DNA from: Pseudomonas caspiana
Lineage (GTDB): Bacteria; Pseudomonadota; Gammaproteobacteria; Pseudomonadales; Pseudomonadaceae
Assembly: GCF_002158995.1 (NCBI RefSeq)
Contig: NZ_LOHF01000017.1
Location: forward strand, 78,842 to 142,841
DNA length: 64,000 bases
Reading direction: 5' to 3'
Made by a program: the position numbers and the translations under genes. This document shows positions 32,700 through 41,776 of the stretch, piece after piece; positions within the stretch are counted from its first letter, which is position 1; each line of letters opens with the position of its first letter. The notes beneath the pieces are model-generated. The model was given only the letters and a program-made list of their open reading frames with translations. It made no database searches and had not been told where the DNA came from.

Positions 32700-35261
32700 A
32701 TGAACACCAATATTGATCCTTTGAACTCGCTGCAAACCCTGATCGTGATCGGCAATGGCATGGTCGGACACCACTGTGTCGAGCAGTTGATCGCCGGTGG
32801 CGCACTGCAACACTATCAATTGCACGTGTTCGGCGAAGAGCAGATGCGTGCCTATGACCGGGTGCATCTGTCCGAGTATTTCACCGGCCGCGATGCAGAG
32901 TCGTTGGCGCTTTCCGATGCTGCGCTGTATCAGACGCCCGGCGTCACGCTGCACCTGGGCACTCAAGTGCTGGAAATTGACCGCGAAAGTCACACCATCA
33001 TCACCGCCACCGGCAGCTTGCATTACGACAAGCTGGTGTTGGCCACCGGTTCCTACCCGTTTGTGCCGCCGATTGAAGGCGCTCATGGTGATTCGCGCCT
33101 GGTTTACCGCACCCTCGAAGATCTGGATGCGATCCGCACTGCGGCCACCAATGCCATTCGTGGTGTAGTGGTTGGCGGTGGTTTGCTGGGGCTGGAAGCG
33201 GCGAATGCCCTGAAAAGCCTGGGTCTCGAAGCACACGTCGTAGAGTTCGCGCCGCGCCTGATGCCGGTGCAGCTGGACGAGCAGGGCGGTATTGCCCTCA
33301 AGGATCGTATTGAGCAACTCGGCGTTGGTGTGCATCTGGCCCGAGGCACGCAGTCGATTACTGCGGGTGAGGAGTACCGCTACCGGATGAACTTCGGCAA
33401 CGACGAGTTCCTTGAAACCGACCTCATCGTGTTCTCGGCGGGGATTCGTGCGCAGGATGCGCTGGCCCGCCAATGCGGTCTGGAGACTGGCCCACGTGGC
33501 GGCATTAGTATTGACGGCCAATGCCTGAGCAGCGATCCGGATATCTACGCGATTGGTGAGTGTGCGGCCTGGAACGGCAGTATCTTTGGCTTGGTTGCAC
33601 CGGGTTACCAGATGGCGCGCGCTGTGGCGACGACGTTGTGCGGCGGCGAAGCGGATCCGTTCATGGGCGCCGACATGTCCACCAAGCTGAAGCTTTTAGG
33701 TGTCGATGTTGGCTCCATCGGTGATGCTCACGGCCACACGCCGGGTTCGCGCAGCTATCAATTCATCGATCAGACCACTGCCAGCTACCGCCGTCTGGTG
33801 GTCGATGCTTCGGGTAAGCATGTGATTGGCGCAGTGTTGGTGGGTGACAACAGCTACTACGACACGCTGCTGCAATACATGCAGAACGCGATCGCGCTGC
33901 CAGCCGAACCTGCCAGCCTGATCTTGCCGAGCTCTTCTGGCGCACCAACCCTGGGCCCGGCGTCTTTGCCGGAAACCGCGACCATTTGTTCGTGCCACAA
34001 CGTCACCAAGGGCGCGATCTGCTCGGCCATTGATGGCGGTTGTACCGATTTGGGCGTGCTCAAGTCCGAGACCAAAGCTTGCACCGGTTGTGGTGGCTGT
34101 GCGGCCTTGCTGAAAACCGTGTTCGAACACGAACTGATTGCCCGTGGCGTCAGCGTCGATAAAAGCCTGTGCGAACATTTCGCCTACACCCGTCAGGAGT
34201 TGTACGCACTGGTGCGGGTTGAAGGTGTACTGACGTTCGAAGAACTGCTCGCCAAGCATGGCCGTGGGCATACCGGTTGCGATATCTGCAAACCGGCCGT
34301 GGGTTCGATTCTGGCGTCGTGCTGGAACCAGCCAATCATGGATGCATCGCTGGTGCCTTTGCAGGACACCAACGACACCTTCATGGCCAACATGCAGAAG
34401 AACGGCACTTACTCCGTTGTGCCGCGCATTGCCGGTGGCGAAATCACGGCCGACAAACTGATTGCCATCGGCGTCGTGGCCAAGAAATACGACCTGTACA
34501 CCAAGATCACTGGCGGCCAGCGTATCGACCTGTTTGGTGCGCAACTGCATGAGTTGCCGGACATCTGGTCGGAGCTGATCGAGGCCGGTTTCGAGACTGG
34601 CCACGCATATGGCAAGTCGACCCGTACGGTGAAGTCCTGCGTCGGCAGCACCTGGTGTCGTTACGGCGTGCAGGACAGCGTGCAAATGGCCCTGACCATC
34701 GAGGATCGTTACAAAGGTTTACGCTCTCCGCACAAGCTCAAGTTCGCGGTCTCCGGCTGTACCCGTGAGTGTGCAGAAGCGCAGAGCAAGGACGTCGGCG
34801 TGATTGCCACCGAGAAGGGTTGGAACCTCTACATCTCCGGTAACGGGGGCATGCGTCCGCGCCATGCAGAGCTGTTCGCCACCGATCTGGATGATGAAAC
34901 CCTGATCCGCTACATCGACCGTTTCCTGATGTTCTACATTCGTACCGCCGACAAACTGCAGCGTACTTCGGTGTGGCGCGAAAGCCTTGAGGGCGGCCTG
35001 GATTACCTCAAAGACGTGATCATCAACGACAGCCTCGGGTTGGGCGCAGAGCTGGAAGCGCAGATGCAACTGGTGGTCGATCGCTACGAATGCGAATGGG
35101 CCAACACCCTCAAGAGCCCGGAAAAACTCAAGCGCTTCCGCACCTTCGTCAACGACAAGCGCGCTGATCCGGACATTCATTTCGTCGAAGAACGCGGCCA
35201 GCGTCGTCCGGCCACGGCTGCTGAATTGAACCTTATTCCTGTCGTCGAGGAGGCACTCTGA
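32700..35261 (+). CDS. nirB: assimilatory nitrite reductase [NAD(P)H], large subunit
   Basis: 853 residues, full family length. It reduces nitrite to ammonium in the cytoplasm with electrons from NAD(P)H. Domains in order: FAD/NAD reductase (TLIVIGNGMVGHHCVEQL, VVVGGGLLGLEAANAL, DIYAIGECAAW), a BFD-type [2Fe-2S] domain (TICSCHNVTKGAIC and ACTGCGGCAALL), a nitrite/sulfite reductase ferredoxin-like half-domain, and the siroheme/[4Fe-4S] site (KSCVGSTWCRYGVQDS and FAVSGCTRECAEAQSKD). The start at 32700 follows the attenuator closely. nirD overlaps its stop by one base. Confidence 0.96.
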   Translation: MNTNIDPLNSLQTLIVIGNGMVGHHCVEQLIAGGALQHYQLHVFGEEQMRAYDRVHLSEYFTGRDAESLALSDAALYQTPGVTLHLGTQVLEIDRESHTIITATGSLHYDKLVLATGSYPFVPPIEGAHGDSRLVYRTLEDLDAIRTAATNAIRGVVVGGGLLGLEAANALKSLGLEAHVVEFAPRLMPVQLDEQGGIALKDRIEQLGVGVHLARGTQSITAGEEYRYRMNFGNDEFLETDLIVFSAGIRAQDALARQCGLETGPRGGISIDGQCLSSDPDIYAIGECAAWNGSIFGLVAPGYQMARAVATTLCGGEADPFMGADMSTKLKLLGVDVGSIGDAHGHTPGSRSYQFIDQTTASYRRLVVDASGKHVIGAVLVGDNSYYDTLLQYMQNAIALPAEPASLILPSSSGAPTLGPASLPETATICSCHNVTKGAICSAIDGGCTDLGVLKSETKACTGCGGCAALLKTVFEHELIARGVSVDKSLCEHFAYTRQELYALVRVEGVLTFEELLAKHGRGHTGCDICKPAVGSILASCWNQPIMDASLVPLQDTNDTFMANMQKNGTYSVVPRIAGGEITADKLIAIGVVAKKYDLYTKITGGQRIDLFGAQLHELPDIWSELIEAGFETGHAYGKSTRTVKSCVGSTWCRYGVQDSVQMALTIEDRYKGLRSPHKLKFAVSGCTRECAEAQSKDVGVIATEKGWNLYISGNGGMRPRHAELFATDLDDETLIRYIDRFLMFYIRTADKLQRTSVWRESLEGGLDYLKDVIINDSLGLGAELEAQMQLVVDRYECEWANTLKSPEKLKRFRTFVNDKRADPDIHFVEERGQRRPATAAELNLIPVVEEAL

Positions 35262-35647
35262 TGAGCCTGGCAACTATCGAACGTGGCGAATTCCAACCGA
35301 CTCAAAACCTGAATGCCGCGTGGCACACGGTTTGTACTCGAGAAGATCTGGTGAGCAACTCAGGCGTAGTCGTCTGGCTGGACGGCGCGCAGGTTGCGCT
35401 GTTCTACCTGCCGGACGCCGAGAACGGTCAGCTTTACGCGGTGGACAATCGCGATCCACAGTCGGGCGTTAACGTTATCGGTCGTGGATTGATCGGCAGC
35501 ATCAAGGGGGATCTGGTGATTGCCTCGCCGCTGTACAAACAACACTTTCGTTTAAAGGATGGCAGCTGTCTGGAGTATCCGGAACAGCGCTTGCGGGTCT
35601 GGCCCGTGCGTTTTGATGGTGAGGACGTACAGCTCGCAGTGGAGTGA
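35261..35647 (+). CDS. nirD: assimilatory nitrite reductase, small subunit
   Basis: 128 residues with a Rieske-like beta fold that, as is normal for NirD, lacks the cluster-binding Cys and His. Recognisable text includes WHTVCTREDLVSNSGVVVW, VDNRDPQSGVNVIGRGLIG and SPLYKQHFRLKDGSCLEYP. Its ATG overlaps the nirB stop (TGATG), so it is co-translated. It is needed for the activity of the large subunit. Confidence 0.95.
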   Translation: MSLATIERGEFQPTQNLNAAWHTVCTREDLVSNSGVVVWLDGAQVALFYLPDAENGQLYAVDNRDPQSGVNVIGRGLIGSIKGDLVIASPLYKQHFRLKDGSCLEYPEQRLRVWPVRFDGEDVQLAVE

Positions 35648-35706
35648 GTTTCCTGCCCGACGGTTTCAGGTGCCGGGCAGTTGTCTGAACATGGAGCAGT
35701 AAAGAA

Positions 35707-37335
35707 ATGGCCAAACTGAGTACCGCTAAACGGATTGTCATCGGCTTCGCAATTGCTCCTTTGGCCTTGGCTGGCATGGTTCTCTATGCCTTGCAGGACA
35801 TGGCGACACTCAAGGATCAGGCGGTGGTCATCGTCAAGGAAGACTGGCCGAAAATCGCGCCCATGATGGTCATCGCAACCGGGGTGCGCGATAACGGCAA
35901 GAACACCCGCGACTTGCTGCTCAATAAAGAAAACCAGCAAACCCATGACGCCATCGACGCCACCAAAAAGCGCATCAGTCAGGCGTTCGAGACGCTTGAG
36001 CCGTTGCTCTACACGCCGGAAGGAAAAAGCGGTTATCAGGCCCTGAAGAAAAATCGCGAGGCTTATGTTGCGGCGTTCGTTCAGGTGCAAGCCCTGATCA
36101 AACAAGGCGCAACCGATGCGGCGATGACCCAGTTGCAGCAGAAAGTGATTCCCGCCGAGCAGGAAGTCTATAAAAGCCTGGATGAATTGATGGTGTTGCA
36201 GGGGCGGGTTTTCGCTGAGCGCGAGCAAGTCGCGCAAAGTTTGTACAGCGATGCGCAACGTAATCTGCTGGCCCTGCTGTTGGCGTGCATCGCGCTGATG
36301 GTGGCCGCGGCGGTAATCGTTACGCGCAGCGTGATTCGCCCATTGGGTGGCGAGCCTGATGATGCGGCGCGGATCTTGAGTCGGATTTCCCAGGGTGACC
36401 TGACGATTGCCGTGCCGTTGCGCTCCGGTGACGGCGGTAGCCTGATGATGAACATGCGTGACATGCAGCAGAACCTCAATGAAATGGTTCGTGGCATTGC
36501 CGGTTCGGTGGATCGCGTAGCCAGTTCATCCGAGCAACTGAGTGCGGTCAGTAGCCAGACCAGTAATAGCTTGCAAGCCCAAGGGCTGGAAATCGAACAG
36601 GCAGCGGCGGCGGTCAATCAGATGACAGCAGCCGTTGATGAAGTGGCACGCAACGCGGTCAGTACCAGTGAGGCGTCTCGAGAGTCCGAACAAACCGCTC
36701 AGCGCGGCCGGCAACAGGTTCAGGAAACCGTGGCATCGATCAGTGCGCTGGCCGATGGTGTCACCGACACTTCCGGGCGTATTCAGCAGTTGGCCGGACG
36801 GGTGCAGGACATCAGTGGCGTGCTGGATGTGATCCGCAGCATTGCCGAACAAACCAACCTGCTGGCGCTGAACGCGGCGATTGAGGCGGCGCGCGCAGGG
36901 GATGCCGGACGAGGTTTTGCGGTGGTGGCTGACGAGGTACGAGCGCTGGCGCATCGCACACAGGTCTCGACGCAAGAAATCGAACAGATGATCGGCAACA
37001 TCCGGCTCGACACCGGTCAGGCCGTATCGGCAATGCAAAGCAGCAGCGAGCTGGTACAAGCCACACTTTTGATCGCCAGGCGCTCGGGGGATGCCCTTGA
37101 GGAAATCACCCGCTCTATCTCGCAGATCAATGAGCGCAACATGATGATTGCCAGTGCCACTGAGGAGCAGGCATTGGTGGCGCGAGAGGTGGATCGTAAT
37201 CTGGTGGGCATTCGCAACTTGTCGAATCAGGTGCTACAAGGTGCGCAACACACCAACACCGCCGGGCATGAACTGGCGCAGATGGCGGGAACGCTGCATC
37301 AGACCGTGGCCAGGTTCAAGATTCAGGCGGGGTGA
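35707..37335 (+). CDS. methyl-accepting chemotaxis protein with a small four-helix-bundle sensor
   Basis: 542 residues. Helix one (VIGFAIAPLALAGMVLYAL) is followed by a periplasmic helical-bundle sensor of about 150 residues, then a second helix (LLALLLACIALMVAAAVIV). HAMP begins RPLGGEPDDAARILSRISQGDL. The signalling hairpin carries the conserved tip EQTNLLALNAAIEAARAGD and FAVVADEVRALAHRTQ. The PLGGEPDDAARI form of HAMP is common in Pseudomonas receptors. It lies 59 bp after nirD, with its own SD (GGAGCAG). A link to nitrate or nitrite sensing would be speculation from position alone. Confidence 0.9.
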   Translation: MAKLSTAKRIVIGFAIAPLALAGMVLYALQDMATLKDQAVVIVKEDWPKIAPMMVIATGVRDNGKNTRDLLLNKENQQTHDAIDATKKRISQAFETLEPLLYTPEGKSGYQALKKNREAYVAAFVQVQALIKQGATDAAMTQLQQKVIPAEQEVYKSLDELMVLQGRVFAEREQVAQSLYSDAQRNLLALLLACIALMVAAAVIVTRSVIRPLGGEPDDAARILSRISQGDLTIAVPLRSGDGGSLMMNMRDMQQNLNEMVRGIAGSVDRVASSSEQLSAVSSQTSNSLQAQGLEIEQAAAAVNQMTAAVDEVARNAVSTSEASRESEQTAQRGRQQVQETVASISALADGVTDTSGRIQQLAGRVQDISGVLDVIRSIAEQTNLLALNAAIEAARAGDAGRGFAVVADEVRALAHRTQVSTQEIEQMIGNIRLDTGQAVSAMQSSSELVQATLLIARRSGDALEEITRSISQINERNMMIASATEEQALVAREVDRNLVGIRNLSNQVLQGAQHTNTAGHELAQMAGTLHQTVARFKIQAG

Positions 37336-37351
37336 TGCCAAACACCGAATA

Positions 37352-37442
37352 CTGTAGGAGCGCACGAGCACCGCGAGGCCGCGATGGCGTCCTGGCTGAT
37401 ACACCGCCATCGCGGCCTTGCGGTGCTCGTGCGCTCCCACAA
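37352..37442. repeat. REPIN, class GAGCACCGCGAGGC
   Basis: Inverted repeat from CTGTAGGAGCGCACGAGCACC to GGTGCTCGTGCGCTCCCACA around TCCTGGCTGATAC. Confidence 0.85.
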
Positions 37443-37558
37443 GTTATGTTGTTGTCTTTGCATATAAACCCATTCTAAAAATGAATTTAGGGACTAAAGA
37501 CCTCAATGTTATGGTTTAAGCCGTTTGAGTGCGGGTTACACCACAGGAGTACTGGATC

Positions 37559-39832
37559 ATGAGTTTCACTTCTCTGCATTGGGGGGCTTATCGCCCGCAA
37601 GTCGTCGATGGCGACCTGAGGGCGTTGGTGCCGGTGGAGTGGGACAGCGATCCTTCACCTATTGGTGATTCAGTCGCTGCTGCGGTGACCTCACCCACCC
37701 GTATTCGGCGACCGGCCGTGCGGCGCAGTTTTCTGGAGGGGCAGGGTGGCAGCCCGGAGTTACGCGGTCAGGAACCCTTCGTCGAAGTCTCCTGGGATGT
37801 CGCGCTGGAGTTGGTTGCCAAAGAACTTAAACGGGTTAAATCCGAGCACGGTAATCAGGCGATTTTCGGCGGCAGCTACGGTTGGGGCAGTGCCGGACGC
37901 TTTCATCATGCGCAAAGCCAGCTGCACCGTTTCCTCAATGGTTTCGGCGGTTACGTGGCCAGCGTCGACAGCTACAGCCTGGGCGCTGGGCGCGTGTTGA
38001 TGCCACACATCGTCGGCAACATGGACTGGCTGCTGGCAGCGCACACCTCATGGAAAAACCTTGCGCAACATTGCGAGCTGTTCGTCGCGTTCGGCGGCTT
38101 GCCTGCCAAAAATGCCCAGACCAGCCCCGGTGGCGCCAGTGATCACCTTCTGACCAAGGCCCTGCAAGACATGTCCGCGGCGGGCGTGGAATTCGTCAAT
38201 GTCAGCCCGTTGCGGGATGATCTGGTGGGGCCTGCGCGCAACGAATGGTTGCCGGTGCGTCCGGGCAGCGACACCGCCCTGATGATGGCTTTGGCTTACG
38301 TATTGGTCACCGAAGGCCTGCATAACGAAGACTTTGTGCAGCGTTATGCGGTGGGCTATGAGCGCTTCCGTGATTACTTGCTCGGCCTTGACGATGGTCA
38401 GCCTAAAAGCCCTGACTGGGCGCAGGCTTTGACTGATATTCCGGCCGCGCAGATTACCGCTCTGGCTCGACGCATGGCCAGCAAGCGCACGATGATCAAT
38501 ATCGCCTATTCCTTGCAGCGTTCGGTGCATGGCGAGCAACCGTTCTGGATGACCGTGACGTTGGCTGCGCTGTTGGGGCAGATCGGTTTGCCCGGTGGTG
38601 GCTTCGGTCTTGGTTACGGTTGCATGAACAATACCGGTAGCGGCCGCAAGGCGTTTTCCGGGCCGCGTTTTTCCCAGGGCCAGAACCCCGTCAAAGACTT
38701 TATTCCTGTGGCGCGGGTCGTCGATATGCTGCTCAATCCCGGCGCGGCGTTCGATTACAACGGCCAGCAACGGCATTACCCGGATATCCGTCTGGTGTAC
38801 TGGGCGGGCGGCAATATCTTTCACCACCACCAGGACCTCAATCATCTGCTCCACGCCTGGCAGCGCCCGGAAACCATCGTCGTCCACGAGCAGTTCTGGA
38901 CCGCTCAGGCCAAATACGCCGACATTGTGCTGCCCGCCACGACGGCGCTGGAGCGTAACGATATCGGCAGTTCGGCCTCGGATCGCTTCATGGTCGCCAT
39001 GCAGCAGGCGATCGAGCCGGTGGGCGAGTCTCGAGACGATTACGCGATTCTGGCCGGGCTTTCCGAGCGGTTGGGTTTTGCCGACAGCTTCACCGAAGGC
39101 CGCGATGCGTCGGGCTGGTTGCGGCACATTTACGAAGAGTCACGTGGCAGGGCGGGTGAGTTTGGCATCCAGTTGCCGGATTATGATCAGTTCTGGCGTG
39201 ATGGTGTATTCGAAGTCGAGTATCCGGAGCTGGATACGGTGTTGCTGCAAGACTTCCGCAAGGACCCGGACGCTCATCCGTTGCCAACACCGTCGGGGCG
39301 TATCGAAATTTTTTCCGAGCGCATCGCCGGGTTTGGTTATACCGACTGCCCCGGACACCCGGCCTGGCTGGACAAGCCTGCCGCCAACTATCCGCTGCAT
39401 CTGTTATCCAACCAACCGAAAACCCGTCTGCACAGCCAATACGATCATGGCAGCTACAGCCGCGCATCAAAGATTCAACAGCGTGAACCCCTGACGCTCA
39501 ATGCTGAAGATGCGCGGGCACGGGGTATCAGCGACGGTGACGTGGTCAAGGTCTTCAATGACCGTGGAGCGTTCCTGGCCGGGGTCATTGTCTCGGATAA
39601 CATACGCCCCGGCGTGGTCCAGATCGCCACCGGCGCGTGGTTCGATCCGCTGGTGCATGGCGAGCCCGGTAGTCTGGAAAAACACGGCAACCCGAACATG
39701 ATTACTCAGGATGTCGGCTCATCAAGTCTGTCCCAAGGCTGCTCGGCGCAAACGGCGACGGTGGAGATCGCGAAGTGGGAAGGGGCGTTGCCGGAAGTCA
39801 CGGCGTTCGAGCCGCCGATGATGGTGTCATAA
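37559..39832 (+). CDS. BisC/TorA-type molybdopterin oxidoreductase, cytoplasmic
   Basis: 757 residues of the DMSO-reductase family, biotin sulfoxide/TMAO reductase branch. It lacks a Tat signal and lacks an N-terminal [4Fe-4S] cysteine motif, like BisC. Landmarks: FGGSYGWGSAGRFHHAQSQ, the molybdenum-ligand serine segment VDSYSLGAGRV, PARNEWLPVRPGSDTALMMA, and the C-terminal LLSNQPKTRLHSQYD and GDVVKVFNDRGAFLAG. Family members reduce S- or N-oxides such as biotin or methionine sulfoxide. AGGAG lies before the ATG. No redox partner or chaperone gene adjoins it, so the electron donor is unknown. Confidence 0.9.
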   Translation: MSFTSLHWGAYRPQVVDGDLRALVPVEWDSDPSPIGDSVAAAVTSPTRIRRPAVRRSFLEGQGGSPELRGQEPFVEVSWDVALELVAKELKRVKSEHGNQAIFGGSYGWGSAGRFHHAQSQLHRFLNGFGGYVASVDSYSLGAGRVLMPHIVGNMDWLLAAHTSWKNLAQHCELFVAFGGLPAKNAQTSPGGASDHLLTKALQDMSAAGVEFVNVSPLRDDLVGPARNEWLPVRPGSDTALMMALAYVLVTEGLHNEDFVQRYAVGYERFRDYLLGLDDGQPKSPDWAQALTDIPAAQITALARRMASKRTMINIAYSLQRSVHGEQPFWMTVTLAALLGQIGLPGGGFGLGYGCMNNTGSGRKAFSGPRFSQGQNPVKDFIPVARVVDMLLNPGAAFDYNGQQRHYPDIRLVYWAGGNIFHHHQDLNHLLHAWQRPETIVVHEQFWTAQAKYADIVLPATTALERNDIGSSASDRFMVAMQQAIEPVGESRDDYAILAGLSERLGFADSFTEGRDASGWLRHIYEESRGRAGEFGIQLPDYDQFWRDGVFEVEYPELDTVLLQDFRKDPDAHPLPTPSGRIEIFSERIAGFGYTDCPGHPAWLDKPAANYPLHLLSNQPKTRLHSQYDHGSYSRASKIQQREPLTLNAEDARARGISDGDVVKVFNDRGAFLAGVIVSDNIRPGVVQIATGAWFDPLVHGEPGSLEKHGNPNMITQDVGSSSLSQGCSAQTATVEIAKWEGALPEVTAFEPPMMVS

Positions 39833-39867
39833 GGGGCATTGGGTCCTCCGGTTGGAACGCTTTCCCT

Positions 39868-40035
39868 TGTGGGAGATTCTATGTTTACCTGCAATCCGAC
39901 GTGGGACCGGCTTTAGCCGGGAAGGCTGCATTTCTGACGATGAAGATGTACTGAATGTGCAGGCCCCTTCCCGGCTGAAGCCGGTCCCACGTCATCAGTG
40001 ATTCCTGTGGGAGATTCTATGTTTGCCTGCAATCC
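39868..40035. repeat. 30-bp direct repeat flanking a GTGGGACC REPIN (39899-39992)
   Basis: TGTGGGAGATTCTATGTTT occurs at 39868 and again at 40006, both followed by RCCTGCAATCC. Between them lies a complete REPIN, GTGGGACCGGCTTTAGCCGG to CCGGCTGAAGCCGGTCCCAC. The space 39833-40191 has no gene. Confidence 0.75.
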
Positions 40036-40068
40036 CGCCAGGGCAGTCCTACGGAATAGCGCGGTCTA

Positions 40069-40164
40069 TGTGGGAGCTGAGCTTGCTCGCGATAAACGAT
40101 GACGCGGTCTGCACGAAACACCGCAGCGCCTGCTCGACCGTATTGACCGTCGACCGCTCCCACA
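40069..40164. repeat. REP, class GTGGGAGCTGAGCTTGCTCGCGATAA
   Basis: The left arm is GTGGGAGCTGAGCTTGCTCG and the right end is CGACCGCTCCCACAGG. It is the same class as the element at the start of the window. Confidence 0.65.
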
Positions 40165-40191
40165 GGGTCTGCATTCCAGTTCAATTGCGCA

Positions 40192-40914
40192 TTAATTCTG
40201 ATACCGACTCTGCCGCAAGCGCTCCAGACTATTGCTCAGATGCAAGCGCATCGCCGCTCGCGCCGCATCGCGATCCTGATGGGCAATTGCCGCAAAGATC
40301 TGCTCGTGTTCGCGACGCAGGATTTCCAGATAGTCCGGCGAGTGGGCGTTGCTGAGCTGCACTCTTGAACGCGGGATGATGCTGCTGCCCAGTTGCTCCA
40401 TCACGTCGGTGAAGAAGCTGTTGGCGGTGCATAGCGATATCTGATGATGAAATTCGAAATCGGCAAGTGCGGTGTCGCTGCCCGGCGGGCAGGCATTGAG
40501 GGTGTCGAGTGCCTGGCGGATCGCCTGCAGTTGCTCCGGCGTGCGCCGCTCGGCCGCCAGCGCGGCGGACTCCACTTCGAGGCTCTGACGCAGCTCAATG
40601 ATCGCGATGGCATCGCGCAACGTGCCGCTGGTGCGCTCGTCGACCTGGAAATCATTGGGGCGACTGGCATCCACCACAAAGGTGCCGATGCCGTGCCGGG
40701 TTTCCACCAGCCCTTCGGCCTGCAGCCTGGACATGGCCTCGCGAACCACCGTGCGGCTGACGCCTTTCTCCTGAATGATCACCTGCTCGGTGGGCAGTTT
40801 TTCCCCGGCCTTGATCTCGCCCTCACGGATTCTGCGCGAGAAGTCATTGACCAATTGCTGAGCCAGGCTGGTACGCCGATCCGGGGTTGCAGGAGGGATT
40901 TCCATGTCACTCAT
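40192..40914 (-). CDS. FadR/GntR-family regulator (FCD domain), gene 1
   Basis: 240 residues: an N-terminal winged helix (LPTEQVIIQEKGVSRTVVREAMSRLQAEGLVETRHGIGTF-type) and an FCD effector domain from about residue 95 with the metal/acid-binding histidines (FEFHHQISLCTANSFF, EHEQIFAAIAHQD). Such regulators usually bind organic or sugar acids and control the adjacent catabolic genes. The divergent gene encodes a paralogue of similar length, and the two share a palindrome in the 97-bp gap. Confidence 0.9.
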   Translation of the reverse strand: MSDMEIPPATPDRRTSLAQQLVNDFSRRIREGEIKAGEKLPTEQVIIQEKGVSRTVVREAMSRLQAEGLVETRHGIGTFVVDASRPNDFQVDERTSGTLRDAIAIIELRQSLEVESAALAAERRTPEQLQAIRQALDTLNACPPGSDTALADFEFHHQISLCTANSFFTDVMEQLGSSIIPRSRVQLSNAHSPDYLEILRREHEQIFAAIAHQDRDAARAAMRLHLSNSLERLRQSRYQN

Positions 40915-40936
40915 TCAAGTTTCCATTGGGCCGCAG

Positions 40937-40984
40937 AGTATAACCTCAGCCAGCTGCCACGCTGGCGCCAGCTGGCACTATAAT
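40937..40984. promoter_or_regulatory. divergent promoters around a shared 8-bp inverted repeat
   Basis: GCCAGCTG at 40949-40956 and CAGCTGGC at 40969-40976 form a perfect palindrome with a 12-bp spacer. A minus-strand -10 (TATACT, 40937-40942) and a plus-strand -10 (TATAAT, 40979-40984) flank it almost symmetrically. Bound regulator would cover both promoters. Confidence 0.65.
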
Positions 40985-41011
40985 GTCGGTTCTTCGAAAA
41001 CGAGTCAGCCC

Positions 41012-41755
41012 ATGTCGGACCCAGACCTTTCGTCCCAGAAAAAACACAGACGTTTAGCCGAGACCCTGGTTGATCGCTTTGCCCAGCGCATGCGCGATGG
41101 CGTGCTCAAACGTGGTGAAAAACTGCCTCCCGAGCTGCATATCATGGAGGCCGAGGGCGTCAGCCGCACGGTGGTGCGCGATGCGTTGTCGCGCATGCAG
41201 GCGGCGGGACTTGTGGAAACCCGTCACGGGGTAGGCACCTTTGTTCTGGACATGCCTGCGCCTGCCGGTTTCGTGATTGGCCCGGCGACCATCGCGACCT
41301 TGCCTGACGTGCTTAATCTGCTGGAGTTTCGTTTGAGTCTGGAAGTCGAAGCAGCGGGCATGGCTGCACAACGGCGTACCCCCGAAGCCCTGCTGGAAAT
41401 CAAGCAGGCGCTGGATGCCTTGCTCGAAGGGCCGCAAAAGTCCGGGACCACGATCAATGCCGATTTCCAGTTCCACCTGAAAATCGCCAAGGCATCGGGC
41501 AATACTTACCTGATCGACATCATGAAGCACCTGGGCACCAAGCTGATTCCCCGCACCCGGATGAATTCGGCCTACACCGGGCAGAGTGATCGCACGGCGT
41601 ATCTGGCCGGGATCAACGCCGAGCACCGGCAGATTTATCTGGCGATTGCCGCCGGGAATGTGGATGCGGCGCGTTCGGCCATGTACTTGCACCTGAACAG
41701 CAGCCGCATCCGTTTGCATCAAACCCAGGCAAGCCAGGAGTTATACAGCAACTAG
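41012..41755 (+). CDS. FadR/GntR-family regulator (FCD domain), gene 2
   Basis: 247 residues from the ATG at 41012 (MSDPDLSSQKKHRRLAETLV); upstream codons of the frame overlap the promoter. The winged helix (LPPELHIMEAEGVSRTVVRDALSRMQ) and the FCD domain (FQFHLKIAKASGNTYLIDI, EHRQIYLAIAAGNVDAARSAM) match the divergent paralogue closely, so the pair arose by duplication. It ends 21 bp from the stop of the convergent porin gene. One may control the transporter genes, the other its own pair; this is not decidable from sequence. Confidence 0.9.
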   Translation: MSDPDLSSQKKHRRLAETLVDRFAQRMRDGVLKRGEKLPPELHIMEAEGVSRTVVRDALSRMQAAGLVETRHGVGTFVLDMPAPAGFVIGPATIATLPDVLNLLEFRLSLEVEAAGMAAQRRTPEALLEIKQALDALLEGPQKSGTTINADFQFHLKIAKASGNTYLIDIMKHLGTKLIPRTRMNSAYTGQSDRTAYLAGINAEHRQIYLAIAAGNVDAARSAMYLHLNSSRIRLHQTQASQELYSN

Positions 41756-41776
41756 CGTTTAACGAGCGCCGGGTAG

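Noticed and set aside
35707..37335. Assigning the chemoreceptor as a nitrate/nitrite sensor
   Set aside because: Only proximity to nirBD supports it. It has its own ribosome site, and the sensor domain lacks a visible PilJ/NarX P-box motif.
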